Assembly (NCBI RefSeq): GCF_004005905.1
Contig: NZ_SACO01000002.1
Location: 372,001 to 436,000 of the forward strand
Direction: 5' to 3'
Length of the DNA: 64,000 bases
DNA from: Novosphingobium umbonatum
GTDB taxonomy: Bacteria; Pseudomonadota; Alphaproteobacteria; Sphingomonadales; Sphingomonadaceae
Made by a program: the position numbers and the translations under genes. The notes beneath the pieces were generated by a model. It saw nothing but the letters and a program-made list of their open reading frames with translations. It had not been told where the DNA came from and made no database searches. Of the stretch, positions 49,834 through 58,502 are shown piece after piece (within the stretch, counting starts at the first letter, position 1; every line of letters starts with the position of its first letter).

Positions 49834-50769
49834 TTATAAAATAGGCAGCGCCTGCGTTTCCAGACCGGCGTAAAAATGCGCCACACTGCGCTGCCATTCA
49901 TAGCGGGCCTGCCGCAATGGGGCGAAACGATCGGGGATCGGCAACGCCCCCGCCTCGACCATATCCAGCCCACTATCGACCGCGCGCTGCAGACTGTCCT
50001 GCACCCAGCCCAGCCAGTCGCGGGTCTGTGCCAAGGCCTCGCCGCCTGTGTCCAGCGGGCCATGGCCGGGGATCAACAGGCGATGGGGGATCGCCTCCAG
50101 CTTGGACAGACTATCCTGCCATTGATCGATCCGAGCATGCGGCGTGGCCGGAGCGCGGTTGTGAAACACCAGATCGCCGGTGATCAACGCCTGCGTCTGT
50201 TCATCCAGCACCACCAGATCACCCGCCGAATGGCCGTTCAGCGCGTAAAGCTGCAAGCCCCGCCCCATAGCATCCAACGGCCCCGCCGCCAGATCACCCT
50301 GCGGGGTAAGCACCGTGGTGCCCTGCATCGCCCCGGCCAGAATGCGATAAAGCGCATCGGCAAAGTCGGAGCCTTGCTCGCCAATATCCTTGCGGGTTTG
50401 CGGCAGGGCATGGACGATCGCCGGATCAAAGGCGCAGGCCCCCATCGCATGATCGGGGTGGAGATGGGTGATCAACACCATCCCCACCTTCTTGCTGCAT
50501 AGCCGCTGGGCCAGCCGCCCCAAGGCCTGCCCGTAAAGCCGCGATGGGCCCGGATCGATCAGGACCGCTCCCGCAGGCGCATCAAGGATCACGCTATTGG
50601 CTATCGCCCCGCCATTGCCCCATGCGATCGGTTCATCCGCGCCGCGCACCACCCATAGGCCATCGCCCACCTGCTCTGCCTTGGGCAGCGGGGCAGAGGT
50701 CGCCGCCAAGGCTTTGCCCTGCGCCAAGGCCAAGGCCGCACCCGCCAAAAAAGCGCGCCGGCCCAGCAT
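49834..50769 (-). CDS. Quinoprotein-associated zinc metallohydrolase (MBL fold)
   Basis: 311 residues with an N-terminal signal (RRAFLAGAALALAQG). Metallo-beta-lactamase fold with the zinc motif THLHPDH (His102, His104, Asp106, His107), a later His in LNGHSAGDLVV, the bridging Asp in ALITGDLVFHNRAP, and a last His in IPGHGPLD. It belongs to the group called quinoprotein relay system zinc metallohydrolases, known only by association with PQQ enzymes and the SoxYZ-like carrier. Its ATG shares one base with the carrier's stop, and the two form one unit. Substrate unknown. Confidence 0.88.
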   Translation of the reverse strand: MLGRRAFLAGAALALAQGKALAATSAPLPKAEQVGDGLWVVRGADEPIAWGNGGAIANSVILDAPAGAVLIDPGPSRLYGQALGRLAQRLCSKKVGMVLITHLHPDHAMGACAFDPAIVHALPQTRKDIGEQGSDFADALYRILAGAMQGTTVLTPQGDLAAGPLDAMGRGLQLYALNGHSAGDLVVLDEQTQALITGDLVFHNRAPATPHARIDQWQDSLSKLEAIPHRLLIPGHGPLDTGGEALAQTRDWLGWVQDSLQRAVDSGLDMVEAGALPIPDRFAPLRQARYEWQRSVAHFYAGLETQALPIL

Positions 50770-51560
50770 CAAGGCTTCTCCACCATCAATTGGCCACGGC
50801 TGTCATGGCCCGACGTATCACGCGCCTCGATCACCACGCCGCGCAAGGCAGGAGCGAATTCCAGCGTAAAGGCAGGGTCTTCGGCCACTGATGCCTGCAG
50901 GCGCAGTTCGCCCAGCACATTGCCATCGGCATCCTTCACGGCCACCTGATCAATGTGAAAGGCAGGGATATTGGCCACCAGCCCGGTATCCATCGGGTGC
51001 CGCAGGCTGAACCGCAGGCGCAAGGCTTGCGGGCTGAACCATAGCCGCCCCCGCAATTCGCCCAGATGATCCGCCCAATCCCCCCGCGCACGGCTGAGCG
51101 GCGGCGCCGAGCAGCCCCCGCCCGCCGCATCCACCCAGGCCCCAGCCATATGCCACACGCCATCGGCGGTTTGCGCGGCCGCGCGCACAGGCGTGCGCTG
51201 GTCCAGCTTGATGCGGGTGGCGATGACCGGCAGCGCCTGCACGGGACGATAATCCACCGCCAGAGGAATGGGGTTGAGATCGGCCCAGATCAACAGCCTG
51301 ACCACGCCCTGAAGGGCGCGCGCATCGGCCATCACCGGAAACTGGCGCTGGTTTTCGGCCAACATGGGGATGGACAGCTGGACCTTGCCGTCAAACACCA
51401 CCGGCTTGCCATCCAATATCTCGCCTGCACGATAGGCCCACATGGGCGAGGCCAAGGGATCGGCGGGCAAGGCACTCTCTGCCGCACAGGGCGATGCCGC
51501 CGCCAGACTGGCTCCGGCCAACAGACCTATCCTTGTCCAAGGCGCAACAGACCGCATCAT
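50769..51560 (-). CDS. Quinoprotein-associated SoxYZ-like carrier
   Basis: 263 residues with a signal peptide (IGLLAGASLAAASPCAAE). The first half resembles the SoxY fold (YRAGEILDGKPVVFDGKVQL, IPMLAENQRQFPVMADAR) and the second half SoxZ (FSLRHPMDTGLVANIPAFHI, with a C-terminal VVIEARDTSGHDSRGQLMV). Sulfur-oxidation SoxY carries substrate on a C-terminal GGC cysteine; here a GGGC sits mid-protein (DAAGGGCSAPPLSRARG, about residue 150), matching the single-chain SoxYZ-like family found with PQQ dehydrogenases. It probably works with the metallohydrolase encoded next to it. The start is the ATG at 51560; longer frames upstream lack coding character. Confidence 0.86.
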   Translation of the reverse strand: MMRSVAPWTRIGLLAGASLAAASPCAAESALPADPLASPMWAYRAGEILDGKPVVFDGKVQLSIPMLAENQRQFPVMADARALQGVVRLLIWADLNPIPLAVDYRPVQALPVIATRIKLDQRTPVRAAAQTADGVWHMAGAWVDAAGGGCSAPPLSRARGDWADHLGELRGRLWFSPQALRLRFSLRHPMDTGLVANIPAFHIDQVAVKDADGNVLGELRLQASVAEDPAFTLEFAPALRGVVIEARDTSGHDSRGQLMVEKP

Positions 51561-51628
51561 ACCAAAGCACTCTAGGGCACAAGCCAAGCCTGTCCTATAG
51601 AACCTTGGTACAAAGAAAGGGTGTAGCC

Positions 51629-52174
51629 ATGCGGTGCTTTGCGCGGTTTTGGGGAATAGCTCTCGCCTGTTGCGCCCTGCCCTCTTTGGCCTTGGCGCAA
51701 TCGCCTGCGCCCGCGCCTTTGTTTGACGCCGACGGCTATCGCAGCGGCCAATATCGCGCACCGGTCGACCGCACGCCCGAACCGGCACGCAAACTGCCGC
51801 TGGCAAAGGCTTTGCGCATGGTGGCGGGGCACAATGCCTTGTTCATCGATGTGGCCATGCCCGAAAACGGGCTGCGCGATGCCAAGGGGGAATGGCAATT
51901 GGCCCTGCCGCATAGCAGCATCAAGGGCGCAGTCTGGCTGCCCGCTGCGGGCAAGGCGCCGCCCGATAGCGAGGCATGGGCACGATTGCAGGCCATCGTG
52001 GCGGCAAGGCCCCAAGCACCGGTGGTGCTATTCTGCCATCAGGATTGCTGGATGGGCTGGAACGCGGCCCGCCGTCTTGCCCGCGAAGGGCGAACCCATG
52101 TCTTCTGGCTGGAGGAAGGGGTGGAAGGATGGAGCGCCGCCGGTGGACCAACCGCAATGCTCCATCCCCGATGA
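51629..52174 (+). CDS. PQQ-associated CxxxCW-motif protein (rhodanese-like)
   Basis: 181 residues with a signal peptide (GIALACCALPSLALAQ). The C-terminal half resembles a rhodanese domain (LFIDVAMPE, IKGAVWLP, APVVLFCHQDCWMGWNAARRL), and the motif has Cys136 and Cys140 followed by Trp141. It matches the family named PQQ-dependent catabolism-associated CXXCW protein. AAAGG lies 8 nt before the ATG. It diverges from the SoxYZ-like carrier gene with 68 bp between; sulfur transfer to or from the carrier would make sense but is inference. Confidence 0.88.
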   Translation: MRCFARFWGIALACCALPSLALAQSPAPAPLFDADGYRSGQYRAPVDRTPEPARKLPLAKALRMVAGHNALFIDVAMPENGLRDAKGEWQLALPHSSIKGAVWLPAAGKAPPDSEAWARLQAIVAARPQAPVVLFCHQDCWMGWNAARRLAREGRTHVFWLEEGVEGWSAAGGPTAMLHPR

Positions 52175-52271
52175 GACGCCCCCCCTGTTCAGGCGCCTCT
52201 TTTCTGTTCAGGCACCTTAACCGAGTGCGACCCGAAGGGCCCGTCCAGAAACGGACTATAGCGCGTCAAAA

Positions 52272-52652
52272 TCAGCGCAGAGTCTTGAGATATTCCACGA
52301 TTTCCTTGCGCTTGGCCGGATCCTTGATGCCGGGGAAGGCCATGGCCGTGCCGGGCACCATGGTCATCGGCGCCTCGATCCATTTGTCCAGTGTGGCTTC
52401 ATCCAGCTTCAGCTTGGCCGCCTTGAACGGGGCGGAGAAATGGAACTTGCCCTCGCCGCCCTTCTTGCCAAACACGCCGTGCAGATTGGGGCCGATCTTG
52501 TCCGGCCCGCCCTTGGTGGCGTCATGGCATACCGCGCAACGGGCAAACACCGCAGGCGGCGTGGCCGGAGCAGCCTGGGCCGGAGCAGCATGGGCCGCCG
52601 CCGCCATGGAGATCACCAAAGCCCCAAGGGCCAAACCTTTCGCAAACAGCAT
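52272..52652 (-). CDS. Class I cytochrome c (c2/c550 type)
   Basis: 126 residues from the ATG at 52652 with a signal peptide (LGALVISMAAAAHA). One heme site CAVCH (Cys39, Cys42, His43), KIGPNLHGVFGKK, and an axial Met in VPGTAMAFPG, as in mitochondrial-like cytochromes c. It could carry electrons from PedF to an oxidase. It converges with the CxxxCW gene (97 bp between stops). The 338 bp from its start to the next gene hold two divergent promoters' worth of sequence and a long inverted repeat, no gene. Confidence 0.9.
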   Translation of the reverse strand: MLFAKGLALGALVISMAAAAHAAPAQAAPATPPAVFARCAVCHDATKGGPDKIGPNLHGVFGKKGGEGKFHFSAPFKAAKLKLDEATLDKWIEAPMTMVPGTAMAFPGIKDPAKRKEIVEYLKTLR

Positions 52653-52808
52653 AAATATTCTCCCGCTGGCCTTATAAGGCCTATTCTTGCCTGCAGAATT
52701 TGCCACGAAGCGGCCCAACCGCGCTATTGGACTTTGGAACGTTAGGGCGATTTCCGTTCAAGCTGACGCGAACGGAAAAGCAACGCTCAATCGCCGCGCG
52801 GGCTTATC

Positions 52809-52840
52809 GCGTTTTTCGATCCTGAATGATCGGAAAACGC
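52809..52840. promoter_or_regulatory. Long inverted repeat between the PQQ locus and the next operon
   Basis: 13-bp arms GCGTTTTTCGATC (52809-52821) and GATCGGAAAACGC (52828-52840) with one mismatch and a 6-bp spacer. It lies 157 bp before the cytochrome start and 151 bp before the dehydrogenase start of the following operon. It could be an operator for a dimeric regulator of either gene. Confidence 0.5.
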
Positions 52841-52990
52841 TCCAACGCCCCGCATCCCCGTTCCGATTTCGGAATTTCGCGCCGCGCCCTTGGGGCAATT
52901 CGGTCACAAATGCGTCTTGTCGCCCATAGGCTGGCCATGGAATACCGGACAGAAGCTCCCCCCATCCCCCTCCAAGCAGGACAGATTTTC

Positions 52991-53917
52991 ATGACCATCC
53001 TCCATTGTGGCGACCCCGCACGCGGCAAGGCCTGGGCCGAGATTTTCGCGCGTGATCTGCCGCAAGTGCCCTTCCGCTGCTGGCCCGACATCGGCGATGG
53101 GCAGGAGGTGCGCTATCTGATCGCATGGACGCTCAGCGAGGAAATCATCACCGCCCTGCCCAATCTGGAAGTGCTGTTCTCCATCGGCGCGGGCGTGGAC
53201 CAACTGGACCTGTCCTTGCTGCCCGACCATGTCCGTGTGGTGCGGATGATCGAGCCGGGCATCACCACCACCATGGCCGAATTTGTTACCATGGCCGTGC
53301 TGGCGCTGCACCGCGATCTGCCTGCCTTGGTGGCGGGGCAACGCTCGGGAACCTTCCCCTATCTGCCGGTCAAAATGGCGCGCGAACGCCGCGTGGGCTT
53401 TATGGGGCTGGGCGAACTGGGTCAGGCCGCGATCCGCATGCTGTCGCCCATCGGTTTTCGCCTGTCGGGCTGGAGCCGTTCGCCGCGCCAGATTGAAGGG
53501 GTGACCACCTTCCACGGCGCCGATGGCATGGGCACCTTTCTGGCCCAATGCGACATTCTGGTCTGCCTGCTGCCTCTGACGGACGAAACGCGCGGCATTC
53601 TGTGCCGTGACACCTTCGCGCAAATGCCCAAGGGGGCCTGCCTGATCAATGTGGCGCGCGGCGGGCATCTGGTGCAGGATGATCTGATCGAAGCCTTGGA
53701 CAGCGGGCAGATCGGCGCGGCAATGCTGGATGTTTCCACCCCCGAACCCCTGCCCGAAACCCATGCTTTACGGGCGCATCCGGCGGTTTTCCTCACCCCC
53801 CATATTGCCGGCGTCACCCGTATCGACACCGCCGTCTATGCGCTGATGGATGCCTTGCGCGCGGTGATGGCGGGGCAGAGCGTGGCAGGCGACATAGACC
53901 GGACCAAGGGTTACTAA
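52991..53917 (+). CDS. D-isomer 2-hydroxyacid dehydrogenase (GhrA-like)
   Basis: 308 residues; reduces glyoxylate, hydroxypyruvate or another 2-keto acid with NAD(P)H. The cofactor motif GLGELG is in RRVGFMGLGELGQAA. The catalytic set follows in INVARGGHLV (Arg), STPEPLPETHALRAHP (Glu) and FLTPHIAGVTR (His). This is the GhrA subgroup by length and by the short N-terminal domain (MTILHCGDPARGKAWAEIFA). Start at the ATG at 52991 with AGGA upstream. It is the first gene before the 54068-63921 operon, 150 bp away; a small inverted repeat TGCCGA/TCGGCA lies in that gap. Confidence 0.9.
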   Translation: MTILHCGDPARGKAWAEIFARDLPQVPFRCWPDIGDGQEVRYLIAWTLSEEIITALPNLEVLFSIGAGVDQLDLSLLPDHVRVVRMIEPGITTTMAEFVTMAVLALHRDLPALVAGQRSGTFPYLPVKMARERRVGFMGLGELGQAAIRMLSPIGFRLSGWSRSPRQIEGVTTFHGADGMGTFLAQCDILVCLLPLTDETRGILCRDTFAQMPKGACLINVARGGHLVQDDLIEALDSGQIGAAMLDVSTPEPLPETHALRAHPAVFLTPHIAGVTRIDTAVYALMDALRAVMAGQSVAGDIDRTKGY

Positions 53918-54067
53918 AGCCGCAGCATCTTGTGCCGAATGGCATCGGCAAAAAACGGCATGCAGCCCTTTGCCCTATTCGCAATCGGCTGCATCTTCCG
54001 CGCGGCCAGTGGCCTATTGTGAGGGTAAGCGCCGCCCCATGCGTGGCCGATGGAAGGAAGCTGGACC

Positions 54068-54736
54068 ATGACGATCTTCACCCCGAAATTCATCAGCTTT
54101 GACTGCTATGGCACGCTGATCAAATTCCACATGGGCGAGATGGCCCGCGACTTTTACGGCAATGTGCTGGACGAAGCCAAGATGGAAGCCTTCATCAAGG
54201 ATTTCTCTGCCTATCGGTTCGACGAGGTGCTGGGCGCATGGAAGCCCTATCGCGAGGTGATCGGCAATGCGCTGGCCCGCACCGCGAAAAAATATGGCGT
54301 GGCCTATGATGAGGGCTATGGCGAGGCGATCTATCAGGCCGTGCCCACCTGGGGCCCGCATGCCGATGTGCCCGGTGGCCTGTCGAAAATCGGCACCAAG
54401 ATCCCGCTGGTGATCCTGTCCAACGCGATGAACAGCCAGATCCACGACAATGTGGCCAAGCTGGGCGCGCCTTTCTACGCCGTTTACACCGCCGAAAGCG
54501 CACAGGCCTACAAGCCGCGCCTGCAGGCGTTTGAATATATGTTCGACCAGCTGGGCTGGGGTCCGGAAGTGGGCATGCATGTCTCCTCCTCCTTCCGCTA
54601 TGACCAGAACAGCGCGACTGACCTTGGCTTTGGCACCCGCGTCTTTGTGGGCCGCGGGCACGAGCCTTCGAACGGTAACTACCGCGATGTGGAAATCCCC
54701 CATATCGGCTGCCTGCCCGCGCTGGTTGGCCTGTAA
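54068..54736 (+). CDS. Haloacid dehalogenase type II-like hydrolase
   Basis: 222 residues, HAD superfamily. Nucleophile Asp in ISFDCYGTLIKF, motif II in VILSNAMNS, Lys in AYKPRLQAF, and motif III in SSSFRYDQNSATDLGFGTR. The order and spacing fit L-2-haloacid dehalogenase-type enzymes, with a Tyr after the nucleophile where dehalogenases have one. True substrates could be haloacids or phosphate esters. It opens a tightly packed operon, with the next gene 3 bp after the stop, and may act on a product of the oxidases encoded there. Start at the ATG at 54068, AAGGAAG upstream. Confidence 0.88.
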   Translation: MTIFTPKFISFDCYGTLIKFHMGEMARDFYGNVLDEAKMEAFIKDFSAYRFDEVLGAWKPYREVIGNALARTAKKYGVAYDEGYGEAIYQAVPTWGPHADVPGGLSKIGTKIPLVILSNAMNSQIHDNVAKLGAPFYAVYTAESAQAYKPRLQAFEYMFDQLGWGPEVGMHVSSSFRYDQNSATDLGFGTRVFVGRGHEPSNGNYRDVEIPHIGCLPALVGL

Positions 54737-54739
54737 GGT

Positions 54740-56020
54740 ATGACCGAGCCCGCCCCCTCCCTGTGGCAAGCCAGTGCCCCCGCCTTTACCGGCGGCGCGG
54801 CGGGGCCTGTGGAAGGCCGCTATGATGTGGCCATCATCGGGGGCGGGTTCACCGGCCTGTCCGCCGCCTTGGCTCTGGCCAAAAGCGGGGCCAGCGTGGC
54901 CCTGCTGGAAGCAGCCCAAGTGATCGGCGCGGCATCGGGCCGCAATGGCGGGCAATGCAATGCGGGCACCGCCCATGATTTTGCCAGTCTGGCCGCCGCC
55001 CATGGCATGGACAAGGCGCGGCAATGGTATCTGGCCCATTGCGATGCGGTGGATACGGTAGAGCGCTTGGCGCGCGAGGAAGGCATAGACTGCGATTTCC
55101 GCCGCGCAGGCCGCGCCAAACTGGCCGCCAAGCCCGAACATTTCCCCAAGCTGGAGGCCGCCTATCGCGCCCTGTCGGAAGTGGACCCCAATGTCACTTT
55201 GGTCGATGCCGCAGGGGTCAAGGACGAGATCAAGGCCGAGGGTTTCCATGGAGCCTTGATCCAGCACACCAGCGCGCAATTGCATGTCGGCCGCTTTGGC
55301 GTGGGGCTGGCACAGGCCGCCGCCCGAGCTGGCGCGCAGATCTGGGAACAGGCCCCCGTCACCGGCCTGACGCGCCATGGCACCGGCCATATGGTGCAAA
55401 CCCCGCGCGGCAGCCTGAGTGCAGGCCAAGTGCTGGTCGCCACCGGCGGGGCCAGCCCGCAGGCGCCCTTTGGCTGGTTCCGCCGCCGTATCGTTACCGT
55501 GGGCAGCTTTGCCATTGCCACCGCGCCTTTGCCGCAAGCTTTGGCGCAGGAATTGTTCCCCACCCGCCGCAATTATGTGACCAGCCGCATCATCGGCAAT
55601 TATTTCCGCCTGACGGGTGACAACCGCCTGGTATTTGGCGGGCGGGCGCGCTTTGCCCTGTCCAATCCGGCCTCCGATCTCAAAAGCGCGGATATTCTGG
55701 AAAAGGCCATGCTGGCCCTGTTCCCCGATCTGGCCTCTGTGCCCATCGAGCATCGCTGGGGCGGCGCGATTGATCTGACGCAGGACCGCCTGCCCCGCGC
55801 GGGGGAGCATGACGGGCTGTTCTATGCCATGGGCTATTCGGGCCATGGCGTGCAAATGGCCACCCATATGGGCCAGCAAATGGCCAAGGTGATGGGCGGC
55901 AATTCTGCGGCCAATCCCTTTGATGGTCTGGCATGGCCCGCCATCCCCGGTCATCTGGGCAAGCCATGGTTCCTGCCCTTTGTCGGCGCCTATTACCGCG
56001 TGCTGGACGCGCTGCAATGA
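54740..56020 (+). CDS. FAD-dependent amine/amino-acid oxidase (DadA/PuuB-like)
   Basis: 426 residues, D-amino-acid-oxidase superfamily. The FAD motif GGGFTGLSAALALAKSGASV lies at about 33-52, SGRNGGQCNAG at about 66, and the C-terminal FAD-contact region in RWGGAIDLTQDRLPRAG and GYSGHGVQMATHMG. The closest group I recognise is gamma-glutamylputrescine oxidase/glycine oxidase-like enzymes acting on secondary amines. It starts 3 bp after the dehalogenase stop, and the ABC binding-protein gene overlaps its end by 4 bp. Substrate unknown. Confidence 0.88.
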   Translation: MTEPAPSLWQASAPAFTGGAAGPVEGRYDVAIIGGGFTGLSAALALAKSGASVALLEAAQVIGAASGRNGGQCNAGTAHDFASLAAAHGMDKARQWYLAHCDAVDTVERLAREEGIDCDFRRAGRAKLAAKPEHFPKLEAAYRALSEVDPNVTLVDAAGVKDEIKAEGFHGALIQHTSAQLHVGRFGVGLAQAAARAGAQIWEQAPVTGLTRHGTGHMVQTPRGSLSAGQVLVATGGASPQAPFGWFRRRIVTVGSFAIATAPLPQALAQELFPTRRNYVTSRIIGNYFRLTGDNRLVFGGRARFALSNPASDLKSADILEKAMLALFPDLASVPIEHRWGGAIDLTQDRLPRAGEHDGLFYAMGYSGHGVQMATHMGQQMAKVMGGNSAANPFDGLAWPAIPGHLGKPWFLPFVGAYYRVLDALQ

Positions 56021-57534
56021 TGGACTTTTCGCGCCGATCCTTGCTGGCCGGCATGGGCGCTGGCTTGATGCCCGCCACGGCTTGGGGCGCTGCCCTGCCC
56101 AAACGCGGCGGATCGATCCGCGTCGCCACGCAATCCTCCTCCACCGCCGATACGCTGGACCCTGCCAAGGGCGCACTATCGACCGATTATGTGCGCCATT
56201 TCATGCTCTATTCGGGCCTGACCCGCATCGGCCATGACATGATCGCCCATCCCGCGCTGGCCGAAAGGATCGAAAGCGCGGATCGCGCGACATGGCATAT
56301 CACCCTGCGCAAGGGCGTGCATTTCCATCAGGGCGGCGAACTGACCAGCGCCGATGTGGTCTTTTCCCTGCTGCGCCACAAAGACCCCAAGCTGGGCAGC
56401 AAAATGGCCAGCATTGCCGCGCAATTCACGCAAGTGCGCGCCGATGGCCGCTATGGCGTAGTGATCGCCCTGTCGGGCCCCAATGCCGATTTGCCCGCCA
56501 TGCTGGCGCAATCGCATTTCCTGATCCTGCGCAAGGGCACAGCAAAGCCCGATGGCAATGGCACCGGCCCGTTCAAACTGGCCGAATTCAAACCCGGCAT
56601 CCGCACTGTAGCGGTCCGCAACCCCGATTACTGGGTCTCGGGCAAGCCCTATCTCGACCGGATCGAGCTGATCGCCATTCCCGACGAGGTGAGCCGCATC
56701 AACGCGCTGCTGGCGGGCGACGTGCAATTGATCAATGCGGTCGCCCCGCAATCGACCAAGCGCGTGGAAAGCTCGCCCGCCCATGTGATCGCCACCACGC
56801 CTTCGGCGCTTTATTCCAATCTGATTTCGCGCATGGACCGGCTGCCCAGCGGCAATCCCGATTTCATCGCCGCCATGAAACATCTGGTCGACCGGCCGCT
56901 GATCAAGCGCGCCCTGTTCCGTGGCTTTGCCACCATCGGCAATGATCAACCGATCCCGCCCTTCCACCCCTATTACAACCCGCATATCCCGCAAACCACG
57001 CTCGATCTGGACCGCGCCCGCTGGCACATCAACCGCAGCGGATTGCGCGGGGTGCGCCTGCCGATCTATGCCGGACCCGCCGTAGAAGGCGCGGTGGATA
57101 TGGCCTCGGTGCTGCAGGAATATGGCGCAAGGGTGGGGCTGGATCTGGCGATCACCCGCGTGCCCGCCGATGGTTATTGGTCAACCCATTGGATGCGCCA
57201 CCCGCTATCCTTTGGCAGCACCAACCCGCGCCCCACCGCCGATCTGGTGTTCAGCCTTTTCTACAAATCCGATGCGGCATGGAACGAGACGGGCTGGAAA
57301 AACCCGCGTTTTGACCAATTGCTGATGGCCGCACGCGGCGAGGTGGACGAAAACCGCCGCCGCGCCATGTATCACGAAATGCAGGCGATTGTGCATGACC
57401 AATGCGGATCGATCATTCCGGTGTTCATCAGCCTGATCGACGGGCTGGACCGCCGGTTGAAGGGCATGAACCCGCATCCGATGGGCGGGTTGATGGGTTA
57501 TCAATTTGCCGAGAACGTATGGTGGGCGGCATGA
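56017..57534 (+). CDS. ABC transporter substrate-binding protein, peptide/opine family 5
   Basis: 505 residues. The signal peptide has twin arginines (DFSRRSLLAGMGAGLMPA), so Tat export is likely. The body is of the family-5 extracellular solute-binding type (GGSIRVATQSSSTADTLDPA, WHITLRKGVHFHQGGELTSA, GTGPFKLAEFKPG). Such proteins bind oligopeptides, opines or sugars. ATGA overlap with the oxidase upstream and with the permease downstream ties it to this operon. Confidence 0.92.
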   Translation: MMDFSRRSLLAGMGAGLMPATAWGAALPKRGGSIRVATQSSSTADTLDPAKGALSTDYVRHFMLYSGLTRIGHDMIAHPALAERIESADRATWHITLRKGVHFHQGGELTSADVVFSLLRHKDPKLGSKMASIAAQFTQVRADGRYGVVIALSGPNADLPAMLAQSHFLILRKGTAKPDGNGTGPFKLAEFKPGIRTVAVRNPDYWVSGKPYLDRIELIAIPDEVSRINALLAGDVQLINAVAPQSTKRVESSPAHVIATTPSALYSNLISRMDRLPSGNPDFIAAMKHLVDRPLIKRALFRGFATIGNDQPIPPFHPYYNPHIPQTTLDLDRARWHINRSGLRGVRLPIYAGPAVEGAVDMASVLQEYGARVGLDLAITRVPADGYWSTHWMRHPLSFGSTNPRPTADLVFSLFYKSDAAWNETGWKNPRFDQLLMAARGEVDENRRRAMYHEMQAIVHDQCGSIIPVFISLIDGLDRRLKGMNPHPMGGLMGYQFAENVWWAA

Positions 57535-58502
57535 GCGGATCACACCGGCAACAAAGCTTGTGGCCGCTGCTGCTGCGCCGGATCGGTTCGGCCTTGGTCA
57601 CGCTGATCATGGTATCGGTGGTGATCTTTGCGCTGGCGGGCCTGTTGCCCGGCGACGCTGCGCAAGAAGCCCTTGGCCAATCGGCCACGCCCGAACAGGT
57701 TGCCGCCCTGCGTCATGAGATGGGCCTCGATCAACCCGCGCCCGTCCGCTATGCGCAATGGCTCGCGGGCATGGCGCGCGCCGATGCGGGGCAATCGCTG
57801 GTGGCGGGCATGCCCGTGGCCGAGATTATCGCCGAACGCCTGCCCAACACCTTGATGCTGGCGGGGATGACGGCGGCGCTGGCCGTGCCGCTGGCGCTGG
57901 CCATGGGGATTACCGCGGCGATCAGGCGCGGATCATGGATCGACCGCGCGATCAATCTGGCCTCGCTGTCCATGGTGGCCCTGCCCGAATTTCTGGTCGC
58001 CACTCTGGGCGTGCTGCTCTTTTGCGTCAAATTGATGTGGCTGCCCTCGCTGGCCATGGTTTCGGCCGAAGCGACATGGAGCGAGACCTTGCGCTCCTGC
58101 GCGCTGCCGATCCTTTCGCTGACGGTGGTGGTGGTGGCGCAAATGGCGCGCATGACCCGCGCCGCCATCGCCGATCAACTCGACCGGCCCTATGTGGAGA
58201 TGGCAAGGCTGAAAGGTGCCTCGCTCTCCCGTGTGGTGCTGGGCCATGTCTTGCCCAATTGCCTTGGGCCGATTGTCAACGCCATGGCGCTTTCGCTGTC
58301 CTATCTGATGGGCGGGGCGATCATTGTGGAAACCATTTTCAACTTCCCGGGTCTGGCCAGCCTGATGGTCAATGCCGTCACCAGCCGCGACATGCCGCTG
58401 TTGCAGGCCTGCGCTATGATCTTTTGCTCGGCCTATCTGCTGTTGATGCTGGCTGCCGACATGGTGGCGCTGATCGCCAATCCAAGGTTACGTGCGCAAT
58501 GA
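57531..58502 (+). CDS. ABC transporter permease, DppB type
   Basis: 323 residues with six predicted helices; first permease of a dipeptide/opine-type importer. It begins LWPLLLRRIGSALVTLIMVS and contains the long first periplasmic loop typical of DppB (LLPGDAAQEALGQSATPEQV) and the EAA loop VEMARLKGASLSRVVLGHVL. The start is the ATG at 57531, overlapping the binding-protein stop. Confidence 0.92.
   Translation: MSGSHRQQSLWPLLLRRIGSALVTLIMVSVVIFALAGLLPGDAAQEALGQSATPEQVAALRHEMGLDQPAPVRYAQWLAGMARADAGQSLVAGMPVAEIIAERLPNTLMLAGMTAALAVPLALAMGITAAIRRGSWIDRAINLASLSMVALPEFLVATLGVLLFCVKLMWLPSLAMVSAEATWSETLRSCALPILSLTVVVVAQMARMTRAAIADQLDRPYVEMARLKGASLSRVVLGHVLPNCLGPIVNAMALSLSYLMGGAIIVETIFNFPGLASLMVNAVTSRDMPLLQACAMIFCSAYLLLMLAADMVALIANPRLRAQ

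Noticed and set aside
54014..56176. A 720-codon open frame on the minus strand opposite the dehalogenase and oxidase genes
   Set aside because: Same reverse-strand artefact; the plus-strand genes have catalytic motifs and coupled starts and stops.
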